This document shows positions 9,487-17,993 of a DNA stretch of 64,000 nt, piece by piece (position 1 is the first letter of the stretch; every line of letters starts with the position of its first letter). This stretch comes from Candidatus Heimdallarchaeota archaeon (lineage in GTDB: Archaea > Asgardarchaeota > Heimdallarchaeia > Heimdallarchaeales > Heimdallarchaeaceae). The DNA lies in contig JAHLWR010000006.1 in NCBI GenBank assembly GCA_019057815.1, positions 62,001-126,000 on the forward strand. Reading direction: 5' to 3'. Below the pieces are notes generated by a model. The model was given only the letters and a program-made list of their open reading frames with translations. It did not search any database and was not told the DNA's origin. The position numbers and the translations under genes were made by a program.

Positions 9487-10137
9487 ATGAGTATCTCTAA
9501 TCAGGTTCCTAACCCAGAAAATGAGCGAATTACTACAATATTAAAAATGTCTATATCGGCTTCATTAGCTAGTTTAGGAATAGTTTTATCATCTTTCGTG
9601 ATATTTGTACCTAACTTTGAATTCATATCTGTAACCATTTTCTTAATAGCTTTACTCCTTGGATTTCGTTATGGTATAATTTCAGCAATGATGCTCTCAC
9701 TTGTTTATGAGCTAATAGTTACACCGATTTTTGGTTCGGCTGGTTTGCTAATACCTGTAAAACTCTTATGTTATGGGATACTTGCTCTTTTAGGAGGGAC
9801 TATGAGACACGCGTTTCTAAAATTGTCTTTCTGGGAATTAGGTGTCTTTGGTGCATTATTTGCTTGTTTTTATGATATTTTAACAACTATATTTGGACAA
9901 TTGGTGATAATTCAAGAACAAATAACTTGGAACCATCTACTAACAGTTCTTATCTTTGGAATACCTTTTACAATTACCCACATTGTAGGGAACTTTGTTT
10001 TATTTAGTATGATTAAATCAATAATAAACCGGATAGAATCAGCATTCAAGTATAAAGGTGTTAAGTTTTTCCTTATTAGTGATGCAGCAGATTCTTCTGG
10101 AAACATTGAAACAACCTGTGAGGAAACTAATAAATGA
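9487..10137 (+). CDS. ECF transporter S component (substrate-binding membrane subunit)
   Basis: Integral membrane protein of about 216 residues with six predicted helices in ECF S-component arrangement. It includes the small-residue-rich first helix (ISASLASLGIVLSS) that packs against EcfT, and the LGFRYGIISAMM / YELIVTPIFGSAG segments typical of these vitamin-uptake subunits. The ATG at 9487 is preferred; an upstream in-frame GTG/TTG extension (from 9460) adds a polar sequence unlike the family. The stop overlaps the DUF4430 gene by 4 bases. No EcfA/EcfT genes are here, so it probably uses a shared energising module. The DUF4430 partner hints at a cobalamin-type ligand (inference). Confidence 0.8.
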   Translation: MSISNQVPNPENERITTILKMSISASLASLGIVLSSFVIFVPNFEFISVTIFLIALLLGFRYGIISAMMLSLVYELIVTPIFGSAGLLIPVKLLCYGILALLGGTMRHAFLKLSFWELGVFGALFACFYDILTTIFGQLVIIQEQITWNHLLTVLIFGIPFTITHIVGNFVLFSMIKSIINRIESAFKYKGVKFFLISDAADSSGNIETTCEETNK

Positions 10138-10556
10138 ATCGCACAAAATATTTTTTCTTGAGTTTAAGCATTATTTTATTAGTTGTTCTTGGATGTGGCC
10201 TCGGCTTTTATATCATTAAACAGATTAAACCTCAATATGTAGAGGGGAATATTGTGATTACAGCAATAATTGATTACGGAAGTTTAAGGGTAGATAACTA
10301 TGAAGAATATAATGTTACTATTTCGAACGGTAGCACTGCTTTACAAGTTTTTATGAAAATTGCTGATTTGGATATAGTTAATCATACGTTTGGTTCTTAT
10401 ATTCGAGGAGTGAATGGGTACAAAGAACAACTGCCAAACTACTGGGCTTTTCACTATTTTAAACAAATATCACAAACATGGTACTATTCCGAAGTTGGAG
10501 TAAGTGCTTATTATGTTCAAAATGGTGGAAAAATAAAACTTGCATATACTGGTTGA
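10134..10556 (+). CDS. DUF4430 (transcobalamin C-terminal-like) membrane-anchored protein
   Basis: 140-residue extracytoplasmic protein. It has an N-terminal hydrophobic anchor (residues 7-28) followed by a DUF4430 domain: SNGSTALQVFMKIADL (family: G-TV-DAL), a glycine turn SYIRGVNGYKEQ, then LPNYWAFHYFKQ and a closing YYVQNGGKIKLAYTG. The family resembles the C-terminal domain of transcobalamin/intrinsic factor and often accompanies ECF S components. The ATGA overlap with the S-component gene supports a two-gene uptake unit in which this protein captures ligand outside the cell. The ligand is not demonstrated. Confidence 0.8.
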   Translation: MNRTKYFFLSLSIILLVVLGCGLGFYIIKQIKPQYVEGNIVITAIIDYGSLRVDNYEEYNVTISNGSTALQVFMKIADLDIVNHTFGSYIRGVNGYKEQLPNYWAFHYFKQISQTWYYSEVGVSAYYVQNGGKIKLAYTG

Positions 10557-10623
10557 ATTTATGAATATAAAAATGAGTTTGAAAAACACATATTATAAGT
10601 GAAACAACTGGAGTTTTGGATCT

Positions 10624-11496
10624 ATGAATTTCCTTTCATTAACTTATAGAGTTGAGAAAACCATTTTCATTCCGATTTCAATCTTATTAACAGTCAGCGG
10701 TTTAATAGGGTGGTTATATTCTCAAATTAATTATACTGTAACATTCTTTACAGAAGGAGAGGGTGGTTATGGAGCTCAAACCATAGAAGGGCTTTTTCTA
10801 GCATTAATGGCCATTTTAGGCGGATTTATAATAGTTTTTATCATGCGAAAAAAGTTAATAAAAATTCTACAAGTTTTTTATTCCTTGGGAATATTTCTTT
10901 TGATAGTAGTTTTTTCTTGGTTACACAGTTATTTTCTAAACAATATGTTTTTTGAAGGATACTTAGTTGTAGAAATTGTTGGTGTACTGTTAGGTATAAT
11001 AGTAGCTGCGACTGCGTTAATAACAATAGTTTTTGGTAAGGGTAATCAATTTGTTAAGAATGTTATAATCCTTGTAGTGAGTATTATAGTTGGGACTGTG
11101 ATGGGTGTAATTTTACCTATGGGTACTTTTCTCACTCTTATAATTATTATCTCATTATTTGATATATATTCTGTCTTTAAAGGACCCATTTCTTCAATCT
11201 TTAAACAAGAAGAAAAACCGTCCCTTTCTAAATATTCTAAACAAATAGGAATTTTTGAAATGAGGATAGGAATTGGGGATTTAGTTTTTTACTCTGCATT
11301 GGTAGTTTTTTCAGTAACATATTTTAATCCCATTTTAGGATTTGCTGCATGTATAGGTATTTTAACAGGTGTAAAGATAACAGAACATTTTCTGTTAAAA
11401 TTTCAAAAGTTTCCAGGCTTACCCATTCCTATCTTTATTGCTCTTTTTCTAGTACTAATTGGGTGGATTCTTGATAATTTTGTATTATTTTTTTGA
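10624..11496 (+). CDS. Presenilin/signal-peptide-peptidase-like intramembrane aspartyl protease
   Basis: 290-residue protein with about nine hydrophobic helices. The GxGD-protease signatures are present in order: an Asp in a helix within LFDIYSVFKG (D180, counterpart of the YD motif); GIGD at 216-219 (catalytic D219); and GLPIPI at 265-270 in the last part, where presenilins have PAL. A charged loop (residues 194-207) separates the two catalytic helices, as in presenilin-family proteins. Archaeal homologues cut membrane helices such as leftover signal peptides. The start has a GGAG site 8 bases upstream. The divergent PAL motif and YD (here FD) lower certainty. Confidence 0.75.
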   Translation: MNFLSLTYRVEKTIFIPISILLTVSGLIGWLYSQINYTVTFFTEGEGGYGAQTIEGLFLALMAILGGFIIVFIMRKKLIKILQVFYSLGIFLLIVVFSWLHSYFLNNMFFEGYLVVEIVGVLLGIIVAATALITIVFGKGNQFVKNVIILVVSIIVGTVMGVILPMGTFLTLIIIISLFDIYSVFKGPISSIFKQEEKPSLSKYSKQIGIFEMRIGIGDLVFYSALVVFSVTYFNPILGFAACIGILTGVKITEHFLLKFQKFPGLPIPIFIALFLVLIGWILDNFVLFF

Positions 11497-11587
11497 ATTT
11501 TTCACATGTGTGTCCCCAATTTCATTATGCTCACAAAAATCAAAAGGTTTAAAATGAGAGCTAAAACGTAGTAAATCGGAGATATAC

Positions 11588-12001
11588 GTGTCAGCTAGGA
11601 AATTTAAATATAGAGGATTTACATTGGATGAACTTAAACAAAAATCCATGGATGAGATCCTTGAATTACTTCCCTCTAGAAGAAGGAGAAGCTTATCTCG
11701 CCAAGAATTCTGGACAACTCGTAGAAAAAAATTATTAGAAGACATAAGGGTATCTGTAGAAGCAATTGAAAGAGGAGAACAAATAACCGTCAGAACACAT
11801 ATAAGAGATATGCCTATACTTCCTGAAATGGTGGGAGCCACAGTTGGCATTTATAATGGAAAAGATTTCATTACAGTGGAAATCAAACCACAAATGATAG
11901 GTCATATACTTGGTGAATTTTCTCCCTGTACAAAGGTTGTGCGACATGGATCACCTGGTATTGGAGCAACAAGGTCTTCTCTTTATGTTCCGCTTAAATA
12001 A
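11588..12001 (+). CDS. rps19: 30S ribosomal protein uS19, archaeal type
   Basis: Small-subunit head protein contacting 16S rRNA and tRNA. The N-terminus has the archaeal/eukaryotic extension (KFKYRGFTLDELKQKSMDEI) and the conserved core: VRTHIRDMPILPEMVGATVG, YNGKDFITVEI, and the closing GSPGIGATRSSLYVPLK. At 137 residues it has the archaeal length. The start is GTG. In most archaea this gene sits between rpl2 and rpl22 in the S10 operon; here it stands alone, which is unusual. Confidence 0.97.
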   Translation: MSARKFKYRGFTLDELKQKSMDEILELLPSRRRRSLSRQEFWTTRRKKLLEDIRVSVEAIERGEQITVRTHIRDMPILPEMVGATVGIYNGKDFITVEIKPQMIGHILGEFSPCTKVVRHGSPGIGATRSSLYVPLK

Positions 12002-12075
12002 ATCCATTTATCGTATTTTAGTTTTCCATTTTTTATGCAAAATTTTTAAAGTAACCGTGTTGCAGTAAGCATACA

Positions 12076-12450
12076 ATGTCCCATTCAGAAGATAATGTAG
12101 AACTTGAAGAAATAAAAGATTCAAAAGCGTTTCAAAGACTTAAAAAGAAAGTAACAATTGACCTACTATGGATTTGGGTTCTAAAACTGCTAAAAGAATC
12201 ACCTAAATATGCTTATGAATTGAAAAATGAGATGAGTAAAAAGTTTGGCTTCACTCCAGCAACAGTTACTAACTATAAAGTTCTTTATCTTTTAGAAAGA
12301 GAAGGTATTGTTAGGAAAGCTGAGATGAGGAGTGGTACAGAAAGAATAGATAGAAAATATTATGAGATAACTGAGATTGGAGATAAACTACTAGTAGAAG
12401 CAAAAGAATATTTTATACAACTGTTCCAAAAACTATTTCCTGACGAATAA
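12076..12450 (+). CDS. PadR-like winged-helix transcriptional regulator
   Basis: 124-residue DNA-binding protein. A winged helix is visible: LLWIWVLKLLKESPKYAYELKNEM, recognition segment FTPATVTNYKVLYLLEREG, and wing RKAEMRSGTERIDRKYYEIT. This order and the YYEIT-x-G wing end match PadR regulators. A C-terminal amphipathic helix probably mediates dimerisation. A T/A-rich element (TTTTTAAAG, about 12043-12051) lies roughly 30 bases before the ATG and no ribosome site is seen, so translation may be leaderless. Effector unknown. Confidence 0.85.
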   Translation: MSHSEDNVELEEIKDSKAFQRLKKKVTIDLLWIWVLKLLKESPKYAYELKNEMSKKFGFTPATVTNYKVLYLLEREGIVRKAEMRSGTERIDRKYYEITEIGDKLLVEAKEYFIQLFQKLFPDE

Positions 12451-12664
12451 TAGCCCAAACAACAAAGATTATTTCGAGATTAACTGTTGTAGTTATGTTA
12501 TTTATAAACATCAGCTGTTTTTTATAAATGGAAAATAATTTTGATACTTTTGGGGTGACTAACTGTTTCCATAAACTTGGACAAACCTTGTGCTCATTTT
12601 TCAACAGATTTAAAAGTTAAATTTTAAAGAGATGTTAGGTTATTATTATGAAGGTGATTTAAGC

Positions 12665-12946
12665 GTGCCTAAAAAAAGAAAGTCGGGCGGTAGGTCCGGT
12701 GGTAAGAGAGGTCGATCTAAACTTGTACAATGTCACTCATGTGGTCAACTTGTTGCACAGGATAAAGCTAAAAAATTTACAGTTTTTACAAGCGCTGTTG
12801 ATTATCGATTGGCAAAAGAGCTTCGAGATGAAGGAGCTATTATCCCTCGAGTAAGTAAGATTGTTTATTATTGTGTTTCTTGTGCCATACACAGACATAG
12901 GATCCATATCAGGAAAAAGTCTGATAGAAAAGGAAAAGAAAGGTAA
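12665..12946 (+). CDS. rps26e: Ribosomal protein eS26
   Basis: Small-subunit protein shared by eukaryotes and only part of the archaea (TACK and Asgard lineages). It starts PKKRKSGGRSGGKRGRSK and carries a zinc site made by CHSC (near residue 26) and CVSC (near 77), with VDYRLAKELRDEGAIIPR between them. The GTG at 12665 is chosen because eS26 normally starts with this PKKRK segment and a GGTGAT ribosome site lies just before it at 12653-12658; the ATG at 12632 would add 11 atypical residues. It is followed at 40 bases by trmY. Confidence 0.93.
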   Translation: MPKKRKSGGRSGGKRGRSKLVQCHSCGQLVAQDKAKKFTVFTSAVDYRLAKELRDEGAIIPRVSKIVYYCVSCAIHRHRIHIRKKSDRKGKER

Positions 12947-12986
12947 AAATTTATTTCCTTTATTTATCCTCTTTCGGGGGATTAGT

Positions 12987-13571
12987 TTGTCTCCACAATT
13001 AATTTTTATAATTCCGACACGAACTGTTCGTTTGGATTCTTCAAAGAAAATTAGAACTGTAGTATCTGGTAAGGAACGTGTTGATGTTCTTGCTCGTTGT
13101 CTTTTTAGTCTTCATAGATGGCAGTCACGATTGAAATATGATATAAAACTTGTTTTTTACTTATCGCATCCTCAGGAAGAGAAAGCGATTATTATTCCTT
13201 TGCACAATTTATCTGAAAAAATTGATGACGAGTTTAAAGCTACTCACCTTATGATACACCTTCTTTCATCTCCTGAAGTTTTTAACTGTGAAACACAAAA
13301 AATTAGTTTCGAAGAATTATTACTTCATACTTCTGCTAATTCAATCATTTATTATTTGACACCAAATGGATTACCATTTTCAGATGTGAAAAAAGAGCTA
13401 TCTAGAAGTGATTCACTTTGCTTTGTTTTGGGAAGTCAACATGATTTGACTCCTGAACAAGAAAGTGTAATGTGTAAGATTGGTGCTCTTCAGATAAGTT
13501 TGGGTCAACTCAACTATCTAGCTTCTCATGTTCTGACAATTATTTGTCACTGTTTGCTTGATACACTTTAA
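12987..13571 (+). CDS. trmY: tRNA (pseudouridine54-N1)-methyltransferase TrmY
   Basis: SPOUT-family enzyme that methylates pseudouridine-54 in archaeal tRNAs using SAM. The knot region is recognisable in the C-terminal third: CFVLGSQHDLTPEQESVM followed by ISLGQLNYLASHVLTI, matching the family's VLG-h-DLT and VSLG-ASH motifs. The N-terminal RVDVLARCLFSL segment also fits. A TTG start at 12987 is preferred: GGGGG lies 7 bases upstream and the length (194 residues) matches TrmY. The open frame extends upstream into eS26 without a plausible protein. Confidence 0.88.
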   Translation: MSPQLIFIIPTRTVRLDSSKKIRTVVSGKERVDVLARCLFSLHRWQSRLKYDIKLVFYLSHPQEEKAIIIPLHNLSEKIDDEFKATHLMIHLLSSPEVFNCETQKISFEELLLHTSANSIIYYLTPNGLPFSDVKKELSRSDSLCFVLGSQHDLTPEQESVMCKIGALQISLGQLNYLASHVLTIICHCLLDTL

Positions 13572-13752
13572 AACAGTAGCCTTTCTTAATTAAAATACAA
13601 ATTTATCTTTTGAATATAGCGTTTTCGTGACCAATTCTGTGGAATCAGATATAATCACATCAAGTATTTTTCTTCTACTAGTTTTCTTAATTCATTTTTA
13701 CTATTATTTCAAATAAAAACAGAAATAAATAAATTAAACATAATATGAATCA

Positions 13753-14148
13753 ATGGAAGATGTAAAAGTGGACATATGTTATTATTGCGGGAAAAAGCAT
13801 GAAAATCATCAAACCTTATTTCAATGTAAGAATTGTGGCAATATCGTTCGAATATGTTCAAACAAGAAAAACTTCTTTGTTTATCTCTTAGAATGTAAAA
13901 ATAGAACAATCTATACTGGAATAACTACAGATGTAGAGCGTAGAATCTCTGAACATAGAAGAGGTTTGGGTTCTAAATATGTTGTGAAAAAGGGAGTAAA
14001 CAGACTCTTAGCTACATGGATTTGCACAAACAGGAGTGAAGCTCTACGTTTAGAATACAAGATTAAACAGTTATCACACGCGGAAAAAAGGCAAATGGTT
14101 TCTCGTTGGAATAATATCGAAACAAAAGAGCCTTTTCCAAAAAACTAA
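13753..14148 (+). CDS. GIY-YIG domain protein with N-terminal zinc ribbon
   Basis: 131 residues in two parts. Residues 6-35 contain a C4 zinc ribbon (CYYC ... CKNC). Residues about 38-125 are a GIY-YIG domain of the YhbQ/SLX1 type: FFVYLLECKNRTIYTGITTD, with RRISEHRRG and EALRLEYKIKQL (catalytic Arg and Glu positions retained). In SLX1 the zinc domain is C-terminal, so the order here is reversed. The role is likely in DNA repair or branched-DNA processing, but substrate and activity are not known. Single gene. Confidence 0.85.
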   Translation: MEDVKVDICYYCGKKHENHQTLFQCKNCGNIVRICSNKKNFFVYLLECKNRTIYTGITTDVERRISEHRRGLGSKYVVKKGVNRLLATWICTNRSEALRLEYKIKQLSHAEKRQMVSRWNNIETKEPFPKN

Positions 14149-14175
14149 ATGTAAGTTTGTTAGAAAATCAATTTG

Positions 14176-14217
14176 GAGATAAACCATATACTGAAGATAA
14201 GTCATGCGCTTTATCTC
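14176..14217. repeat. Inverted repeat between convergent genes
   Basis: Perfect 8-base arms (GAGATAAA at 14176-14183 and TTTATCTC at 14210-14217) separated by 26 bases, in the gap between the convergent GIY-YIG and cDPG-synthase-like genes. It could be a 3' hairpin of either transcript. Weak evidence because arms of this length arise by chance in AT-rich DNA. Confidence 0.25.
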
Positions 14218-14302
14218 TATTCTAGATTACAGATCCATAGTAATATGTTTAGGTGTACAAGCTAATAAAATAGTCATTAAAAACAAAAAATGGAAAAAAG
14301 AA

Positions 14303-15634
14303 TTAAAGAAATCCTTTCTCTTTCAAGATGTCCTCTAAGGTAGGATAACCGATTTCGCTAAGTTCATATTTAACACGAACTATAGGTTTGTTGACCTTAA
14401 CTAAACGGGTAATGTCGATTGGTGTAGCTGAAACAACAACATCACAGTCAACAGCGTTGATGGTCTCTTCCATATCCTTGAGTTGTTGATCGAAATAACC
14501 CATCGCTGGTAACAATACACCTATTTCTGGATATTTTTCAAATGTTTCTGACATTGATCCTACTAGCCATGGACGAGGATCGATTATCTCTCCTGCTCCA
14601 AAACGCATAGCTGCAACTATTCCTGCTCCAAAAGCCATTTCACCATGTGTTAGTGTTGGACCATCTTCAATAACTAACACGCGTTTTCCTTTGACGAGTT
14701 CTGGTTTATCGACAAAGATTGGTGAAGCTGCTTCGACAATTATAGCATCAGGATTAATCTCACGAAGGTTCTCTTCTAATTCAAGGATATCTTCATAATC
14801 AGCAGTAACAACTTTGTTGACTATGATAACATCAGCAAGATTAACGTTGATGGCTCCTGGATAGTATTCCCTTTCATGACCTACTCTGTGTGGATCTGCA
14901 ACTACAATGTTCAAGTGCTTTTCAGAGGTATAGAATGGGAAATCATTGTTACCACCATCCCAAAGGATAATATCTGCTTCTTTTTCTGCTTCACGTAAAA
15001 TAGCTTCATAGTCAACACCAGCATAGATTACAAGACCTCGATCTATATACGGCTCATATTCTTCACGTTCTTCGATGGTAGTTTCGTGTTTATCTAAATC
15101 CTCATAGGTTGCGAATCTTTGAACAGCTTGCTTAGCAAGGTCACCATATGGCATAGGATGCCTAATCGCAACAATCTTCTTACCAGCTTTTCTTAACGTG
15201 TCAACAATTTTTCTACTAGTCTGAGATTTACCACAACCAGTTCTAACAGCACAAACAGAAATTAATGGTTTGTCCGTCTTTACTTGTGTATCCTTTGTAC
15301 CAAGCATGGAAAATCTTGCACCAGTAGCATTAACTAATGCTCCCTTGGCCATGACATAATTATTTGTAACATCGCTATAACTAAAGACTACTTCATCAAC
15401 ATTGAGCTCTTTAATCAAGTGACATAAATCTGCTTCATCATAAATTGGTATTCCATTGGGGTAGAGTTTACCAGATAGTTCAGTTGGATATTTTCTATCC
15501 ACAATGTCAGGAATTTGTGTTGCTGTAAAAGCAACTATTTCGTATTTTGGATTATCACGATATAAAGTATTAAAATTGTGAAAATCTCTTCCAGCAGCTC
15601 CCATTATGAGCACTCTGATTCGATCTGAAGACAT
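14303..15634 (-). CDS. Cyclic 2,3-diphosphoglycerate synthase-like P-loop protein (COG2403)
   Basis: 443-residue protein resembling cyclic 2,3-diphosphoglycerate synthetase, which uses ATP to cyclise 2,3-bisphosphoglycerate into an archaeal thermoprotectant/phosphate store. The N-terminus is a nucleotide-binding Rossmann-like part (RVLIMGAAGRDFHNFN). A P-loop follows at about residue 131 (CAVRTGCGKSQTSR), then ILWDGGNNDFPFY and VLVIEDGPTLTHGEM, both characteristic of this group. Start supported by GAGG upstream of the ATG. Many archaea without measurable cDPG carry this family, so the exact product is uncertain. Confidence 0.85.
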   Translation of the reverse strand: MSSDRIRVLIMGAAGRDFHNFNTLYRDNPKYEIVAFTATQIPDIVDRKYPTELSGKLYPNGIPIYDEADLCHLIKELNVDEVVFSYSDVTNNYVMAKGALVNATGARFSMLGTKDTQVKTDKPLISVCAVRTGCGKSQTSRKIVDTLRKAGKKIVAIRHPMPYGDLAKQAVQRFATYEDLDKHETTIEEREEYEPYIDRGLVIYAGVDYEAILREAEKEADIILWDGGNNDFPFYTSEKHLNIVVADPHRVGHEREYYPGAINVNLADVIIVNKVVTADYEDILELEENLREINPDAIIVEAASPIFVDKPELVKGKRVLVIEDGPTLTHGEMAFGAGIVAAMRFGAGEIIDPRPWLVGSMSETFEKYPEIGVLLPAMGYFDQQLKDMEETINAVDCDVVVSATPIDITRLVKVNKPIVRVKYELSEIGYPTLEDILKEKGFL

Positions 15635-15780
15635 ATAAAAACCTCAAATTAACTTCTAATCGTACAAGTTACTGTACCATGACCAACTTAAACAAGAGTT
15701 TTTTAAAATTTCTGATTTGACATTACATTTTTAGTGTTTTTTAGATTTGATTTGTATAGATTGGAAAACAAATTGCTGCT

Positions 15781-16536
15781 TTATTCTTGCGTTTTTAAGT
15801 AAAAATACATGAATCCATTAAAATTTTTTGTTATTATTATTGGTTTTTTATCATCAACCCATCTTGGTATTTCTATACCCTTCTTAATTAGACATGATTT
15901 TATTCCTATATTATAAGCTCCCACGATGTCTGCTTCATATGAATCTCCAATCATGAAGGCTTGTTCTTTTGTTACTTCTAATTTGTCTAGTGCGTGAATA
16001 AAGATTTTTTTGTGAGGTTTTGGTTTTCCCACTTGTTCACTTGTTACATATCCATCTACAACTTCTAATAAATTCGTTTTTTTGATTCGTTGTTCTTGAA
16101 CATAATGAATGCCATTAGACACTATAAAAAGATTAATTCCTCTATTTTTTGCTTTTTTCAACAAACTTAGTGACTTCGGATCGAGCGTAGTATTTTTTAT
16201 CAAATAACTAAGGTATTCTTCATCGATTTTCTTAGGACTATCTTCAAAGGCATATTTTTCCTTCATTTTCTCAAATCTCTGAATCCTAACTTCTTCTAAT
16301 GTAAGAGTGTTTTTCTCAAACTCTCTCCAAAGGCTATTATTTATCTTTTCGAAATCATTTTTTCCAGCCTTCAAAACTTTTTTTGGTAACTTATGCTCTT
16401 GAAATAATTGTTCAAGAGCTTTGTCTGCAGCTTTTTTATAGTCAACAAGCGTGCCATCAAAATCAATTAGGAGTGTTTTTGTTTTTCTAAAAACATCCAA
16501 AACATCATTTTTCGTGAAAGGAAGGACACAATCCAT
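15781..16536 (-). CDS. HAD-family hydrolase (YjjG/phosphoglycolate phosphatase-like)
   Basis: 251-residue phosphatase. Motif I LLIDFDGTLVDY (nucleophile Asp near residue 22), motif II FIVSNG, a lysine in motif III (GKPKPHKKIF) and motif IV MIGDSYEADIVGA are all intact. The helical cap between motifs I and II is of the C1 type. Members of this branch dephosphorylate small phosphometabolites such as nucleotides or glycolate phosphate. The substrate cannot be assigned. It sits between a P-loop metabolic gene and a small membrane protein on the same strand. Confidence 0.9.
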   Translation of the reverse strand: MDCVLPFTKNDVLDVFRKTKTLLIDFDGTLVDYKKAADKALEQLFQEHKLPKKVLKAGKNDFEKINNSLWREFEKNTLTLEEVRIQRFEKMKEKYAFEDSPKKIDEEYLSYLIKNTTLDPKSLSLLKKAKNRGINLFIVSNGIHYVQEQRIKKTNLLEVVDGYVTSEQVGKPKPHKKIFIHALDKLEVTKEQAFMIGDSYEADIVGAYNIGIKSCLIKKGIEIPRWVDDKKPIIITKNFNGFMYFYLKTQE

Positions 16537-16596
16537 AAATATAAGAGTTTTAGTTCTTAAAAAGTTTAACTAATAAAGGAGGTATTATTTGTTTAT

Positions 16597-16848
16597 CTAT
16601 AAATTCGGTTTTTTCTTTTCTCCAATCTTTTTATTTATTATTTTCTGGATGATAAGTAGACCTATAATGGATAGAAGTAATCCTGTTAATGTTCCTGCTA
16701 TCATAGCAATTGCTTTTATTTGAGTTGGTGATTCTTTTGTAGCAAAAAAGGCTATTGCCATACCCATGATACTGAAAACAATTGGTGCGGCTAGTCCATA
16801 AGTTAACATCTTCTTTGTTACATTAAATTCTGTTTTCTTCTCAGTCAT
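16597..16848 (-). CDS. Small two-helix membrane protein (83 aa)
   Basis: Not assigned to a family. Two transmembrane helices are visible (about residues 15-36 and 44-68) joined by a short charged loop (TKESPTQIK), with a strongly basic C-terminal tail (KIINKKIGEKKK). A GGTGA ribosome site lies 5 bases before the ATG. A possible TATA element (ATATATT) lies around 16888-16894 on the reverse strand. Confidence 0.75.
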   Translation of the reverse strand: MTEKKTEFNVTKKMLTYGLAAPIVFSIMGMAIAFFATKESPTQIKAIAMIAGTLTGLLLSIIGLLIIQKIINKKIGEKKKPNL

Positions 16849-17163
16849 ATTTTCACCAGTGATTGAAGCCCTATCATAACTTGTTTTAATATATGTCTTT
16901 ACTTTTTCTATTTCCGAAAAGATAAGAAAAAATAGGGTAATGTCTACGATTTGAAAGAAAATATCTATGAATTAGTTTATTTGCGAGAAACAATCTGATT
17001 TTTTTGAAACTTACTATTGTGATTATACTGATCTTTCTCATTCTTTTTCATAGGCACTTCGTTTTGTGAATATTCTAGTATATCTTACATGTTCATGCAA
17101 TAACGTGTGTCACAAACAAAATAAGATATAAATCCCTTCATTTTTCTATATTTGCTGATAATC
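16849..17163. other. Divergent intergenic region (about 315 bases)
   Basis: Separates the leftward small membrane protein from trmI. On the + strand a TATA element (GATATAAAT, 17125-17133) stands 31 bases before the trmI ATG; on the - strand an ATATATT element lies near 16888-16894. Between them I see only AT-rich sequence without an open frame, RNA-like GC-rich block or clear repeat. Confidence 0.6.
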
Positions 17164-17973
17164 ATGTCCGATATTGCGATAAACTCCAATGGCTTAATTG
17201 GAGAAGGTTCTGATGTTCTTATAGTGTTGGATGACAAAAAACGTTGGATAGTCAAGGTGAAAAGCGGAAAACAATTTCATTGTCACAAGGGATATTTTGA
17301 CTATGATGAAATAATTGGGAAACCCTATGGCATAAGACTCCTTACTAGTAAATCCACCCCTTTAACAATTTACAAACCTCTTCCAAGCGACTATTTGAAA
17401 AATATCTCCCACAGTTCACAAATACTTTACTCTAAAGATATTGGCGCAATTTTATTGAACGGTGGTATTTCTTCTGGTTCCAAGGTAGTAGAAACTGGTA
17501 CGGGAAGTGGGGCACTAACTTCTATTTTAGCAACTTACGTCAAGCCTGAAGGACATGTTTATAGCTATGAAATAAGAGAAAACGCCTTTAAAACAGCAAC
17601 AAAGAACATTGAGAAACTTAATCTTACACCTTATGTTACATTAAAACATAAAGATGCTAGTTTAGGGTTCGATGAGGAAAATGTTGATGCTGTGGTTCTA
17701 GATTTGGGTAATCCTATAGAGGTGATACATCACGCTTATGATGTTTTACGTCCTAGTGGCTTAATGTCTATATTTCTCCCAACCTATAATCAAATTGAGA
17801 AAATTTTCGAGCAACTTAAGCTGCTCAACTTTGGTGATATAACAGCAATAGAACTAATAAAAAGAGAAATACAACTTAAGAAGAATGCAATACGTCCTAA
17901 AACCTGGATGGTGGGACACACAGGCTTTCTAATATTTGCAAGAAAAATGCACAAAAATAATTTAGAAAGATAG
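17164..17973 (+). CDS. trmI: tRNA (adenine-N1)-methyltransferase TrmI (positions 57/58)
   Basis: SAM-dependent enzyme forming m1A (archaea: positions 57 and 58) in the tRNA T-loop. An N-terminal beta-barrel domain (residues 1-70) precedes a Rossmann domain with motif I VVETGTGSGALTSIL, an acidic residue in YSYEIRENAF and motif IV VVLDLGNP. The family's closing signature is WMVGHTGFLIFARK. The ATG at 17164 is chosen over the in-frame TTG at 17152, since the TATA spacing gives a very short leader. 269 residues, normal for TrmI. The usual DxP of motif IV reads DLGNP. Confidence 0.93.
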   Translation: MSDIAINSNGLIGEGSDVLIVLDDKKRWIVKVKSGKQFHCHKGYFDYDEIIGKPYGIRLLTSKSTPLTIYKPLPSDYLKNISHSSQILYSKDIGAILLNGGISSGSKVVETGTGSGALTSILATYVKPEGHVYSYEIRENAFKTATKNIEKLNLTPYVTLKHKDASLGFDEENVDAVVLDLGNPIEVIHHAYDVLRPSGLMSIFLPTYNQIEKIFEQLKLLNFGDITAIELIKREIQLKKNAIRPKTWMVGHTGFLIFARKMHKNNLER

Positions 17974-17993
17974 AAAGAAAAAAAGTAATACTT

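Noticed and set aside
12632-12664. Upstream ATG extension of eS26
   Set aside because: It adds residues not found in eS26 proteins, and a strong GGTGAT site points to the GTG at 12665.
12861-12986. Long N-terminal extension of TrmY overlapping eS26
   Set aside because: This part reads out of frame through eS26 and does not resemble TrmY, whose homology begins at about 12987.
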